58,380 bases of DNA from Parvularculaceae bacterium (GCA_021776465.1 JAJFFU010000048.1:1-58380), one strand, 5' to 3'; shown: positions 26,340 through 35,520, counted from the stretch's first letter. The notes: generated by a model from the letters alone, not told the origin. A program made the numbers and translations.

Positions 26340-28571
26340 ATGGATCACAGATTAAGGCTTGCGGCGTCTACCGCGATAATCATTGTTTTGGCTAGCCAAA
26401 GCGTTCATGCGCAAACGTCGTCAACGGATGATGGCGCACAGGGTCGGCGTGGTGGCGATGAAATTATCGTTACGGCGACGCGCCGCGCACAGTCTATTCT
26501 GGACGTTCCGCAAAGCATTCAGGCGATCGGCGGGGATGCCATTGAGGATCTTGTAATCAACAATGTTGAAGATGTGGTGTCGCTTGTTCCCAATCTTAAT
26601 ATCGAAACCAATCGGAAGTTTGGCGGTCGGTTTAATATTAGAGGCTTTGGTGATCAAGAAGGCGCCTTCACAGCGTTCTCGACGGTTGGTATCTATATCG
26701 ACGATACGCCGTTAACGGACGCGCGCGCGAATTTCGAAGCAGGGCTTTTTGATATTGAACGAATTGAAGTCCTCAGAGGGCCTCAAGGAACGCTTTATGG
26801 TGAAGGATCGCTCGCGGGTACGGTTCGGATCATTACCAACAAGCCGAATGTCGATGAATATTCTGCGAGTCTATTGGGGCGTGTGGAGACGACAAAAGAC
26901 GGCGAGGAAAGTTACCGCGTTGGCGGTGTCGTCAATGTGCCTCTTGTCAAAGGCAAAGCGGCGTTACGCGTGACCGGAAGCTATGATGATGCCGGCGGAT
27001 TTATGGACAGCGGACCATGGCCAACAGGGGCACCTGTAACAGAAGACGTTAATGGCGGATCATCGGTATATGTTCGCGCCGCCCTTCAGTTTAATCCTAC
27101 TGACGCGATTTCAATCCGCCCAAGCTTCACCTATGAATCGGTTGACGCGCAAGCCGGACCGATCGATTCGATCGCTCTCCCGGATCTTGTTGGCTATTCG
27201 AACGGGCCTGATTCGTTTGAGGACGAGCTCTCTGTCTTCGCATTGGAAGCCGATATCGATTTTGGCTGGGCAACGTTGACATCAAGCACTTCATACTATG
27301 ACCGAACATTTGACAGTATTGACGATGATCTACAGGCAAACACGATCATCGACCTGTTCATTGCGCCAAGCGCCTTCACGACGCAGACATTCATGCGAGA
27401 AACACAAACGTTCTCGCAGGAGCTCCGGCTCGTTTCGGCGGCCGATGGCCCGCTCACCTGGCTGATCGGCGGGTTCTATCGCGATAAGGAATTGAAGGAG
27501 GATACGCTCATCTTGAGTGAGACGATTGGTTTGGTCGCCGGCGATGAGCGCACATTCTTTCAGGACAATGCAGCCACGTTCAGGCAAATCGCATTCTTTG
27601 GCGAAGCAAACTATGCGCTCAACGAAAAGCTTACCGTGACAGGCGGCTTGAGGTGGTTCGACGAAGACGCTTCGTCAGCGCTCAATTTTGGCGTATTTGA
27701 TCTCGGCGTGTTTGGGTTTGTATTGAACCCTGAAATTACGCCGGACTTTTCCGAAAATGGCGTTCTCTTTAAGGGGGCGGCGACTTACGAAGTCAGCGAC
27801 GATATCACCCTGTATGCGCTTTACTCCGAAGGATACAGACCAGGTGGCGTTAATGACCGGTTGGCCGATATTGGCGGTATGTTGACCGCAGAACAATTGG
27901 CGGCTTTGGGCACGTATCAACGGGATGAGACGTCGAACTATGAAGTCGGTTTGAAATCTCGGCTATTTGACGGGCGCGTCGCCTTCAACGCGACGGCTTT
28001 TTATATTGATTGGTCGGGCACGCAAGTTTCGAGCGAGCCCATTCCCGGGGCCAATGTTGTCGTCAATGCAGAGGGCGCCGATAGCATAGGCTTCGAGACA
28101 GATTTGATGGTTCATGTGACGGATCGCCTGACATTTGGCGCCGCTGCAGGCTACGCCAAAGCCGAAATCAGCGCTGATACCGCGTCTGCATCTGGCGTTA
28201 TTCCAGAAGGATCAGCGCTGCCACATGCGCCGAAATTTTCGGGGAACGCCTATCTGGAATATCGCCATCCACTCTCCAATGCCATCGATGCGCGATTCCG
28301 CATCGATACCCGCTATACCGGCGCCCGCCAGAACCGTGTTGATATCGTGGGGCTGTCGGGGGCGCCGCTTGACGAATACAATATTGTCAACGCGCTGGTT
28401 GGTATTGAAGGCGAGGATTGGTCGGCTAATCTCTATGTCAACAATCTAACCAACGAATTGGCTGAGCTGAATTCGCTATTGTTCGATGACGGGACCATCG
28501 GAAACGTTGCCGCTGGCTTTGTCAGAAACCGTCCTCGCACATTTGGGCTGCAGGTTCGTAAAGATTTCTAG
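26340..28571 (+). CDS. TonB-dependent outer-membrane receptor of the island
   Basis: The 743-residue protein has a Sec signal (cleavage after VHA, about residue 24), a TonB-box-like EIIVTATRR (about 40-48), a plug domain (IEVLRGPQGTLYGEGSLAGTVRIIT, about 140-165) and a 22-strand-type barrel ending in the terminal Phe required for outer-membrane insertion. It takes up a bulky or scarce substrate using TonB energy. No STN domain is present, so it does not signal. GGGGAAAC precedes the ATG. The operators upstream tie it to the TetR regulon and identify it as the likely substrate gate of the pathway. Confidence 0.9.
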   Translation: MDHRLRLAASTAIIIVLASQSVHAQTSSTDDGAQGRRGGDEIIVTATRRAQSILDVPQSIQAIGGDAIEDLVINNVEDVVSLVPNLNIETNRKFGGRFNIRGFGDQEGAFTAFSTVGIYIDDTPLTDARANFEAGLFDIERIEVLRGPQGTLYGEGSLAGTVRIITNKPNVDEYSASLLGRVETTKDGEESYRVGGVVNVPLVKGKAALRVTGSYDDAGGFMDSGPWPTGAPVTEDVNGGSSVYVRAALQFNPTDAISIRPSFTYESVDAQAGPIDSIALPDLVGYSNGPDSFEDELSVFALEADIDFGWATLTSSTSYYDRTFDSIDDDLQANTIIDLFIAPSAFTTQTFMRETQTFSQELRLVSAADGPLTWLIGGFYRDKELKEDTLILSETIGLVAGDERTFFQDNAATFRQIAFFGEANYALNEKLTVTGGLRWFDEDASSALNFGVFDLGVFGFVLNPEITPDFSENGVLFKGAATYEVSDDITLYALYSEGYRPGGVNDRLADIGGMLTAEQLAALGTYQRDETSNYEVGLKSRLFDGRVAFNATAFYIDWSGTQVSSEPIPGANVVVNAEGADSIGFETDLMVHVTDRLTFGAAAGYAKAEISADTASASGVIPEGSALPHAPKFSGNAYLEYRHPLSNAIDARFRIDTRYTGARQNRVDIVGLSGAPLDEYNIVNALVGIEGEDWSANLYVNNLTNELAELNSLLFDDGTIGNVAAGFVRNRPRTFGLQVRKDF

Positions 28572-28601
28572 CGACCTGGAGCGTTGTCAGCAAAAAGCCC
28601 G

Positions 28602-28620
28602 CCCCGGACTTGATCCGGGG
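28602..28620. terminator. CCCCGGA-N5-TCCGGGG hairpin after the receptor gene
   Basis: A perfect 7-bp stem with a CTTGA loop lies 30 bases after the receptor stop. From memory this palindrome is a widespread dispersed repeat of alphaproteobacteria (REP-like), often at operon ends. No T-run follows directly, so termination is uncertain. Confidence 0.5.
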
Positions 28621-28734
28621 TGGACCCGGTTTTGTGGTTCGAAAACGCGATAAAATATACTTAGAACGGTTTACCTGAATCGGGGATCAGTTAAACCTAG
28701 TCTAAATGTGGGATTTTCAGCGGTAAACGGCGCT

Positions 28735-30876
28735 ATGCAATCGCTCCTTGATGTTCAAACGCCGTGCCTTGTTGTGGATCGAAAACGATTGACTGGAAAT
28801 GTCCATCGTCTGCAAAAGCGGTTTGCGAATACTGAAGTAAAACTTCGCCCACATCTGAAAACAATCAAAAGCATAGAAGCGGCAAGGTTCCTGTTCGATC
28901 CGGGGCAACCGGCGACAGTCTCGACATTGAAAGAGGCGCAAGTCTTTGGCCAGGCGGGATTTACAGATCTGCTTTATGCTGTCGCGATTTCGCCTGCAAA
29001 ACTCGATCAAGTTTCGTTTCTGCGCCGATCCGGCATTGATCTGAAAATCATCACTGACAACATTGCGGCGGCAGAAGCGATCGCCGCTCACTGCCGTGAA
29101 ACAGGTGATGCAATTCCAACACTGATTGAGCTGGATGTTGATAGGCATAGAGGCGGGGTTTCTCCCGACCGTCCGACGGAACTTGTTACAATTGGGGCGG
29201 CGTTGACACATGGCGCGCGGCTTGAGGGTGTTCTTACGCATGCGGGAGAGAGTTATAATCTGTCGGATGAGGGAGCCTTGAAGCAAGCTGCTGAAGGTGA
29301 GCGGTCGGGCGCCTTGAGGGGTGCGAACAGCCTTCGCAGAGCTGGACTCCCGTGCCCAATCGTCAGTATAGGCTCGACTCCCACGGCGTTTTCCCTTGAA
29401 TGTGTTGACGGCGTTAATGAGGTGCGCGCAGGGGTCTATATGTTCTTCGACCTCGTTCAGGCGGGGATCGGTGTTTGCAGCATTGATGACATTGCGCTCA
29501 GCGTACTCGCGACCGTTATTGGCCGCCAAACTGACAAGGGCTGGATCCTTGTCGATTGTGGTTGGACTGCAATATCGAGTGATTGCGGCACGGCGTGTCA
29601 GGCAACTAATCAGCATATGGGATTGGTTTGCGATCTGACCGGCCGGCCTTTCGGCGACTTAGTGTTGTTGCATGTCAATCAAGAGCATGGCGTGATTGCC
29701 GTTCGCCCGGGATCGCAGGGACAATTACCAGATTTACCCGTGGGCTCGCGCGTGCGGATCCTTCCGAACCATGCCTGCGCTACCGCGGCCCAGCACGACA
29801 AATACCAAATTGTGGATGAATCCAGTGACGTTGTTGAGGTATGGCCCAGATTTAATGGGTGGGAAATTGATATGCCTTTGGTGGCGGGCAGCAAAGGTGA
29901 ACTCGCTGTCATTGGCGGTGAGGCTGTTAGAACGGCGGCAAGTCGAGAGCTGGCGTCCAGTGGTGTTCGGGATGCCTTTCGTGCAATAGCGGATGGTAAC
30001 GCAACGCTCTTTCCTGTTGTAACGGCTACTGTTCGGGCGCCCGAAACAGCGCTCGCGATCAAGTCAGGCGTGAACGTCCGCGATGGTATCGTCGGATTAA
30101 AAGTAGGTACATACTGGCCTGACAATGCACATCGATTTGATATTCCTAATCACCATTCAACGACCGTGCTCCTCGACAATGAAACGGGCGCCACGCGCGC
30201 CATCATAAACGCGCGTGACTTAAACGGGCTTCGAACTGCGGCGGCGAATGCAGTCGCGACCAAGGCGCTCGCCCGTCCTGATGCGGAGGTGCTCACAATT
30301 TTGGGCGCTGGCCATCAAGCTGGCTATGAGGTGCGTGCGGTATGTGATGTGCGCCCAATAAAAAAAATCATCCTTTGGGCGCGTGCGCGACAACAGGCTG
30401 AAGCGCTGGCGTCGTCGTTAACAGACTTGACGGTCGATCAAATCGTCATCGTGGATGATGTAAATGACGCAGTCTCGCAGGCAGATATCATCACGACAGT
30501 CACAACAGCACGCAGCGCTCTGTTTACAGGAGCGAACACGCCGCCGGGTGTTCATATTTCGGCAATGGGCGCAGACAGTGAAGGCAAGCAAGAGCTTGAT
30601 TGTGCGCTCGTGAAGACTGCAATGCTGTTTGCCGACGCGCCCGCGCAATCAGCGACTATCGGTGAGTTTCAACATGTGGTGCAATCCGGTATGGTCAGCG
30701 TAGACTCTATTGTGCCGATTGGAAAAGTATTGACAGGGGAACATCCAGGGCGAACGTCTGAGCATGAAATCACGATATTCGACAGTTCCGGTGTGGCCAT
30801 TCAGGATTTGAACGTCGCCCAACGTGTTCTTGATGAATGCTTAAAGAATGGCCGCGCAAAGACAGTGTTATTTTAA
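28735..30876 (+). CDS. Fusion of DSD1/D-threonine-aldolase-type PLP enzyme and ornithine-cyclodeaminase-type imine reductase
   Basis: The 713-residue protein joins two families normally encoded separately. Residues about 1-385 form an alanine-racemase-fold enzyme of the D-serine dehydratase/D-threonine aldolase group: LRPHLKT with the PLP Lys at 42, and the late metal pair His346 and Cys348 in PNHACAT. Residues about 395-713 form an ornithine cyclodeaminase/mu-crystallin domain: GLKVGTYWPDN, then the dinucleotide loop LGAGHQAGYEV (about 523-533). The first half should act on a D-3-hydroxy amino acid, by dehydration or aldol cleavage. The second should reduce an imine or release ammonia with NAD(P). 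A GTG at 28708 is an alternative start. It follows the receptor gene and directly abuts the racemase pseudogene. Confidence 0.82.
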   Translation: MQSLLDVQTPCLVVDRKRLTGNVHRLQKRFANTEVKLRPHLKTIKSIEAARFLFDPGQPATVSTLKEAQVFGQAGFTDLLYAVAISPAKLDQVSFLRRSGIDLKIITDNIAAAEAIAAHCRETGDAIPTLIELDVDRHRGGVSPDRPTELVTIGAALTHGARLEGVLTHAGESYNLSDEGALKQAAEGERSGALRGANSLRRAGLPCPIVSIGSTPTAFSLECVDGVNEVRAGVYMFFDLVQAGIGVCSIDDIALSVLATVIGRQTDKGWILVDCGWTAISSDCGTACQATNQHMGLVCDLTGRPFGDLVLLHVNQEHGVIAVRPGSQGQLPDLPVGSRVRILPNHACATAAQHDKYQIVDESSDVVEVWPRFNGWEIDMPLVAGSKGELAVIGGEAVRTAASRELASSGVRDAFRAIADGNATLFPVVTATVRAPETALAIKSGVNVRDGIVGLKVGTYWPDNAHRFDIPNHHSTTVLLDNETGATRAIINARDLNGLRTAAANAVATKALARPDAEVLTILGAGHQAGYEVRAVCDVRPIKKIILWARARQQAEALASSLTDLTVDQIVIVDDVNDAVSQADIITTVTTARSALFTGANTPPGVHISAMGADSEGKQELDCALVKTAMLFADAPAQSATIGEFQHVVQSGMVSVDSIVPIGKVLTGEHPGRTSEHEITIFDSSGVAIQDLNVAQRVLDECLKNGRAKTVLF

Positions 30877-31660
30877 ATGATAGCAGCGTCGCGCATTCAA
30901 ACAGCTGCCCACGTGCGAGAAAAAATGCTGGGCATATTTGGCGACATGGGTCTGCAGCGACGGCTGATTTTATAAAAAAAACTTGTTGCGCGGACGCCAG
31001 CGATGTCGGACCGAGGCCATATTCTTTTTGTTTTGGTCAATGACCCGACAGTGCCGGATAGAACGGACGCCTTCTCGGAGGGGCGCGACGAGGAAGGACT
31101 GGCGGTCTCCTGCGCGGTGTGGCTCGGCTCAAGGCAGCAGGCGCTGAGAAGTTGGTTATTCCCTGTAACTCCGCACACCATTGGGCGGATATTCTGGAAG
31201 CGTCGGCAGACATCAAACTGATCCACATCGCCGACGCGAGCGTGTTGCAGCTGAAAAAAACAACCCGCAGGACGCTCGTATTGCAATTATGGGAACGCCA
31301 ATAACAATCGCATCTGGTTTTTATCAAGACAAAATAGTCGCAGCTGGTTTCACGCCGGTTTTGCCAGGTGAGACGCTCTTGCGAGGCAAAATTATGCCTG
31401 GAATTCGCTTTGTAAAAGCCGGGTTGGTTTTTGAGGGTGCAAAGGCTCTGAACCATGCAGTTGATGAGTTCTACGCAATTGAAGCGGATGCCATATTGCT
31501 CGCCTGCTCAGAGATCCCGATTGCGTTGCACAGTCGCATTGCACAGGACATGCGTCTGGTTGACACGACACTAGCACTTACAAGCGCGTGCATTGATTCG
31601 TGGATTGAAACTCAAAATAGGGGTGATTTGTGCAGCCCAAATAACAGCACCAATTTTTGA
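30877..31660 (+). pseudogene. Aspartate/glutamate racemase family gene broken by frameshifts
   Basis: Reading across frames restores a racemase: GIFGDMG, then (shift near 30951) SAATADFIKK, (shift in the A-run near 30976-30983) SDRGHILFVLVNDPTVPDRTDA, (shift near 31118) ARLKAAGAEKLVIPCNSAHHW, (shift near 31260) NPQDARIAIMG and on to the end, with the second catalytic Cys in LLACSE. The first Cys is in PCNSAHH. At least four indels occur in about 310 bases while the last 400 bases are intact. It begins immediately after the fusion gene's stop. Either it has decayed recently or the sequence contains errors, since some lesions lie at homopolymers. Confidence 0.8.
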
Positions 31661-31690
31661 GCAACAAATAAAAGTCGGCTGCTCAGGTTC

Positions 31691-31739
31691 GTTATACCGA
31701 GATAACGTTTTTTGAGCCTCCGATTTTTATTGACGGAGG
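31691..31739. terminator. Two short hairpins between convergent transcripts
   Basis: GTTAT-N6-ATAAC (31691-31706) followed by GTTTTTT could end plus-strand transcription. CCTCCG-N11-CGGAGG (31717-31739) follows directly and could serve the minus strand from cstA. Both stems are short. Confidence 0.4.
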
Positions 31740-31752
31740 TTTGTAATCGATC

Positions 31753-33423
31753 TCATTTCCGTTGCTTCTGGCGACGAATATTCAATAACGCGGACAACGC
31801 TTCCAGGATGACCATGATGCTTGCGCAAATGACTATTATATCCACAATCATCAACACCCACTCTTTTTCCCGCCACCATTCAAAGAATTTAATGATCGAC
31901 GCCCACACAGCGAAAAGTAAAACGAAAGCCATTGGTGCAAGAGTAAAATAGGCGTTCCGGCCCAATCGAATGAGGTAGATTGAAATCACGAGCAGCGTCA
32001 GCGCCGCGAGAATCTGATTTGTTGATCCGAAGAGCGGCCAGATCATCAGGCCGCCGGATCCATCTGCTCCCCCAACGCCAAAAGCGAGCAGGAGGCAAGC
32101 AGCGACAGCGACAAGGGTCGCGACAATGCCGTTCTGAAGGAAGCGAACGCGATAGATTTCCCCCCATTCTTGAATGATATAGCGCTGTAGGCGCAATCCG
32201 GAGTCCATTGTCGTGCCGGCGAAAAGCACAACCATTGTCGCTAGCAGTGTCGAACCAATTTCAGTTGGAAGACGCCATCCATTTTCAATAAGGCGGGCGC
32301 CGCCTTCTATAAATACATCAGCACCGGCCGTTCCATATTGTTCGTAAATCGCATGCCATTGAGCGGGCGTTTCAGCCAGCGCGACGCTGCTGACGACAAT
32401 AATGGTTACAAGGGCGAGTGCGCCTTCGCCTACGGCGCCGAGATAGCCGACGAAACGAGCGTCTGGCTCCTTGTCCAATTGCTTGGACGTCGTGCCGGAC
32501 GAAACAATGCCATGAAATCCGGATATCGCGCCGCAGGCGATGGTTATAAATAAAAGAGGAATTAAGGACGGGCCGCTTTCGATACTTCGATTGATCGCTG
32601 GCGCGGCTAAGTCTGGCATGGAAATCAAAGTGGCGCCATAGAGCAGCCCTAGCCCGATAAACAATTGAATGCCGTTAATGAAATCGCGTGGTTGCAAAAG
32701 CGCCCATACTGGAAGAACGGAAGCCACGGCGGCGTATGCAAACAGGATCAAAATCCACATTGCCTTGTCGGAGACGCCAAATTGGACCTCCGGTAAGGCT
32801 ATTGGCATGCTGCTGCCCACGAATATCATGCCGTATAGTATTGCTACACCAAGTACAGTCAGTATTGTGAGGCTAAATTTACGCTTGAGCAGTTGCCCGA
32901 TAATCAGTGCAACGACAATCGCCGACCACGCAGGCAGAACTGATTCCGGCGCGTCAACAAATGCATTGGCAATAACAACGCCAAAAACCGCGTTGACCAT
33001 AAGGAGAACAAGAAAAACGATAATCATGAAGAGTGCGCGGGTGCGCTCTCCGACGATGTCTTTCGCCAGCGCGCCAATCGACTTTCCTTCATGTCGTGCG
33101 CTAATCCACAATGCGCCGAAATCGTGTATGCCGGCGAAAAAAATCGTGCCCAGGGTGACCCACAGGACAGCCGGAAGCCATCCCCAATAGACAGCGATGG
33201 CGGGGCCGACAATAGGGGCGGCGCCCGCTACAGACGTGAAGTGATGGCCCCAAAGAACGTATTTATTGGTCGGGTGATAATCCACCCCGTCCTTGAATTC
33301 GTGAGCGGGTGTGATGAAAGTCGGGTCAAGAGCGAAAATGTATTTCGCTATGAATCGGGAATACAAAAACCAGCCCGACAGCATCCCAAAGATGCCGATA
33401 AATACGATTATGACAGATGACAC
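31753..33423 (-). CDS. cstA: CstA-type peptide/pyruvate transporter
   Basis: The 556-residue, very hydrophobic protein matches the CstA carbon-starvation family: the N-terminal region has RFIAKYIFALD and GHHFTSVAGAAPIVGPAIA, followed by HDFGALW. A later loop has GFHGIVSSGTTSKQLDKE. CstA proteins import peptides or pyruvate under carbon limitation. The length is on the short side of the family (about 550-700). The start is GTG at 33423. It lies 177 bases downstream of the sugar-dehydrogenase-like gene and may be the last gene of the MmgE/PrpD operon. Peptide import would suit both loci. Confidence 0.88.
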   Translation of the reverse strand: MSSVIIVFIGIFGMLSGWFLYSRFIAKYIFALDPTFITPAHEFKDGVDYHPTNKYVLWGHHFTSVAGAAPIVGPAIAVYWGWLPAVLWVTLGTIFFAGIHDFGALWISARHEGKSIGALAKDIVGERTRALFMIIVFLVLLMVNAVFGVVIANAFVDAPESVLPAWSAIVVALIIGQLLKRKFSLTILTVLGVAILYGMIFVGSSMPIALPEVQFGVSDKAMWILILFAYAAVASVLPVWALLQPRDFINGIQLFIGLGLLYGATLISMPDLAAPAINRSIESGPSLIPLLFITIACGAISGFHGIVSSGTTSKQLDKEPDARFVGYLGAVGEGALALVTIIVVSSVALAETPAQWHAIYEQYGTAGADVFIEGGARLIENGWRLPTEIGSTLLATMVVLFAGTTMDSGLRLQRYIIQEWGEIYRVRFLQNGIVATLVAVAACLLLAFGVGGADGSGGLMIWPLFGSTNQILAALTLLVISIYLIRLGRNAYFTLAPMAFVLLFAVWASIIKFFEWWREKEWVLMIVDIIVICASIMVILEALSALLNIRRQKQRK

Positions 33424-33600
33424 ATCTACCGCTTTCTTTCATGCGATTATCGTCATCAAACGACCGCGTTTTGGGCACCCGTTGCTGACGTTAATTTGAA
33501 TTTATAGGTGGATCGCCGTTGCCTCGATTCTCCAAAGACACGGCGGCGAAGGAGGTCGACTAGCCTTAACGTTTTTAACGGCGGGACGGCGATATTTTCC

Positions 33601-34896
33601 TTACTGCTCCCGCGTGATCCGGAGCAACTCGCCGTTTGCAGCGTCATTCGAAGCTGGATCATCTATATTTTCATTTGTTGTAAGTACGAAAATTGACCCG
33701 TCCGATGCGACGCGGACATCGCGAATCTTCTGTTGACGCTCGCGAAGATATCGTTCCTCGCCCATGACTTCACCACCTTCCATGTCAAGACGATGAAGGG
33801 TCATGTCCCGGAGGCCGCCGATTAACAAATCGCCGTTCCACTGCGGAAATTCTGTACCCCTGTATACGGTCATGCCTGCGACGCCGACGGGGACAGACCA
33901 CCAAAAGAGCGGATCAATGGCGCCTTCGACTTCAGTGAATGGTGTAATTTGGTCGCCGCTGTAATCAATACCGTACGTTGCAACAGGCCAACCGTAATTC
34001 CCGCCCGGTTCAATTACATTGAGTTCATCACCGACAAATGGGCCATGCTCGTGGGCGTAAAGGTGGTCAGTCACCTGGTCGAACGCCAGCCCATGCGGGT
34101 TGCGGTGTCCCTTCGAGAAAAGCTCCGGCAGTGCTGTATCAATGCCCCAGTTTGGATTGTCGTCCGGGATAGAACCGTCATCGTTGATCCTGATAATTGC
34201 GCCGTAACTTGCGTCCGCTTGCTGGGCGAGGTTTTTTGAGTCCTCGCCAATAGTCACATACAAAGTCCCGTCAGGGCCCCACGCCATTTTACCGCCAAAG
34301 TGCAAGTCGGTGGCGCGCGGCGGCGTACTTTCATAGATTACTTCGAAGCCTTCAAGCGCACCATTAGAGAGGACGCCCCTGCCGACGTTAAGCGTGTTGG
34401 CGTTTATATCGCCCGCAACATACGACAGGTAAACGAGCTTATTCTGTTCGAATGCGGGATGTGGCAGTATGTCGAGATAACCGGCGTGATAGGCGACAAA
34501 AGTGTCGGGGCCGCCGGTGACAGGCGCTTCCAACAACACTCCGTCTTCAATCAATCTGATGCGACCGATTTTCTCCGTCACGATGATTGATCTGTCGGAC
34601 AGGAAAGAAAAACCCCACGGATAGACGAGCCCCTCGGCGATCGTTTCCACAAGAAGGGGCGCGGTTCCGTCCGGCGCTGGTTCCGTTACGACGCCTTGCA
34701 AGGAGACGTCGCCGCCACCAGCGCCCAGTGGAAGTGCTGTGCCGTTTGATCTGTCTTCTTGGGGCGTTGACTTCGCTAAAACCGGGATCGCCGCAGCTTC
34801 CGACGGAGTGTCGGCGGTGTCGTTATGGTCATCTGAACAAGACGTGGATACGACAGCGAAAATCAACGCCAATATTATGTTACGCGGAAAGGGCAT
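33601..34896 (-). CDS. PQQ-dependent sugar dehydrogenase-like lipoprotein
   Basis: The 431-residue protein is of the soluble glucose/sorbosone dehydrogenase family (six-bladed propeller, YliI-like): GLVYPWGFSFL, GHRNPHGLAFD, then EHGPFVGDELN and GGNYGWP. The signal ends in the lipobox STSC (Cys about residue 20), so it should be anchored facing the periplasm. Some relatives oxidise aldoses with PQQ; for many the substrate is unknown. The ATG at 34896 is chosen because it gives a proper lipoprotein signal; the frame is open to 34974. It sits in the operon downstream of three MmgE/PrpD genes. Confidence 0.82.
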   Translation of the reverse strand: MPFPRNIILALIFAVVSTSCSDDHNDTADTPSEAAAIPVLAKSTPQEDRSNGTALPLGAGGGDVSLQGVVTEPAPDGTAPLLVETIAEGLVYPWGFSFLSDRSIIVTEKIGRIRLIEDGVLLEAPVTGGPDTFVAYHAGYLDILPHPAFEQNKLVYLSYVAGDINANTLNVGRGVLSNGALEGFEVIYESTPPRATDLHFGGKMAWGPDGTLYVTIGEDSKNLAQQADASYGAIIRINDDGSIPDDNPNWGIDTALPELFSKGHRNPHGLAFDQVTDHLYAHEHGPFVGDELNVIEPGGNYGWPVATYGIDYSGDQITPFTEVEGAIDPLFWWSVPVGVAGMTVYRGTEFPQWNGDLLIGGLRDMTLHRLDMEGGEVMGEERYLRERQQKIRDVRVASDGSIFVLTTNENIDDPASNDAANGELLRITREQ

Positions 34897-34978
34897 TTGA
34901 GTTTCCCATTTGAATATATAGTAATTTCGGTGGATTCGAACGCGAAATGAGGCGTCGACGCAAAATGCGATCAACTAT

Positions 34979-35452
34979 TCAGTTTTGCTCGTTTTTCAAC
35001 CATTCCTCCGTGTCAAGACGGAATGTTGAAACTGTCTGAAGACCATCTAGCAACTGGAAACGACGCTGTTCTTCTTTTTTCCATTGCTTCTGGTTTGGAT
35101 AGAGTCGTTCATAAATCTCCTTGCGATCCCGATCGATCAATTCATGCGCCAGCAATACGTTTTTCCAGGTGATCGTGACGCGAATGTCCCAACGATGAGT
35201 CTCGGGAGCGAGGTCATGGGCTTGGTCAATCCGAACATCCAGCATGTGACCGCGCTCCATTTCAGCGGCAAGCACCGGCCAATGGTTTTTTTTGTAAAGC
35301 GCCATGAACTCATCGAAATGCCCCCATTTAACGCGGTAAAGATATTCAACCGTGAATGGCGTGTTTGCGCCCTGCGGTGGTTCTTCGGCGCGGGCTGCAG
35401 ACAATGCGGCGAAATACGACGCAAACAATATTAAGAACAAGCGAACGCGCAT
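34979..35452 (-). CDS. Small exported protein, possibly of dimeric alpha/beta-barrel type
   Basis: The 157-residue product has a Sec signal (cleavage near ARA-EE, about residue 22). The mature part contains EYLYRVKWGHFDEFMALYKKNH, a pattern that recalls NIPSNAP or other ferredoxin-like dimeric barrels, but I cannot assign a family. GAGGAG precedes the ATG. It is located between an MmgE/PrpD gene and the PQQ-enzyme gene on the same strand, so it probably acts in the same periplasmic route. An imperfect copy of the island operator lies just upstream at 35488-35500. Confidence 0.6.
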   Translation of the reverse strand: MRVRLFLILFASYFAALSAARAEEPPQGANTPFTVEYLYRVKWGHFDEFMALYKKNHWPVLAAEMERGHMLDVRIDQAHDLAPETHRWDIRVTITWKNVLLAHELIDRDRKEIYERLYPNQKQWKKEEQRRFQLLDGLQTVSTFRLDTEEWLKNEQN

Positions 35453-35520
35453 AATTTAAACTCCTCATTGATTGATGGTAGAAATGATGACCGACGGTGA
35501 TGTGAACGGCTTCAGGAAGT

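Noticed and set aside
28717-29616. Long minus-strand open frame opposite the fusion gene
   Set aside because: It is antisense to a clearly coding, domain-matched gene, and its translation is basic and low in family features; a shadow frame.
28735-30876. A complete beta-hydroxyaspartate cycle
   Set aside because: Only counterparts of BhcC and BhcD are seen, as a fusion. No aminotransferase (BhcA) or threonine-dehydratase-like BhcB gene is nearby.
13341-31660. A microcystin/nodularin (mlr) degradation cluster
   Set aside because: The SxxK hydrolases and transporter recall MlrB and MlrD, but no MlrA-type endopeptidase or MlrC-type metalloprotease is present.
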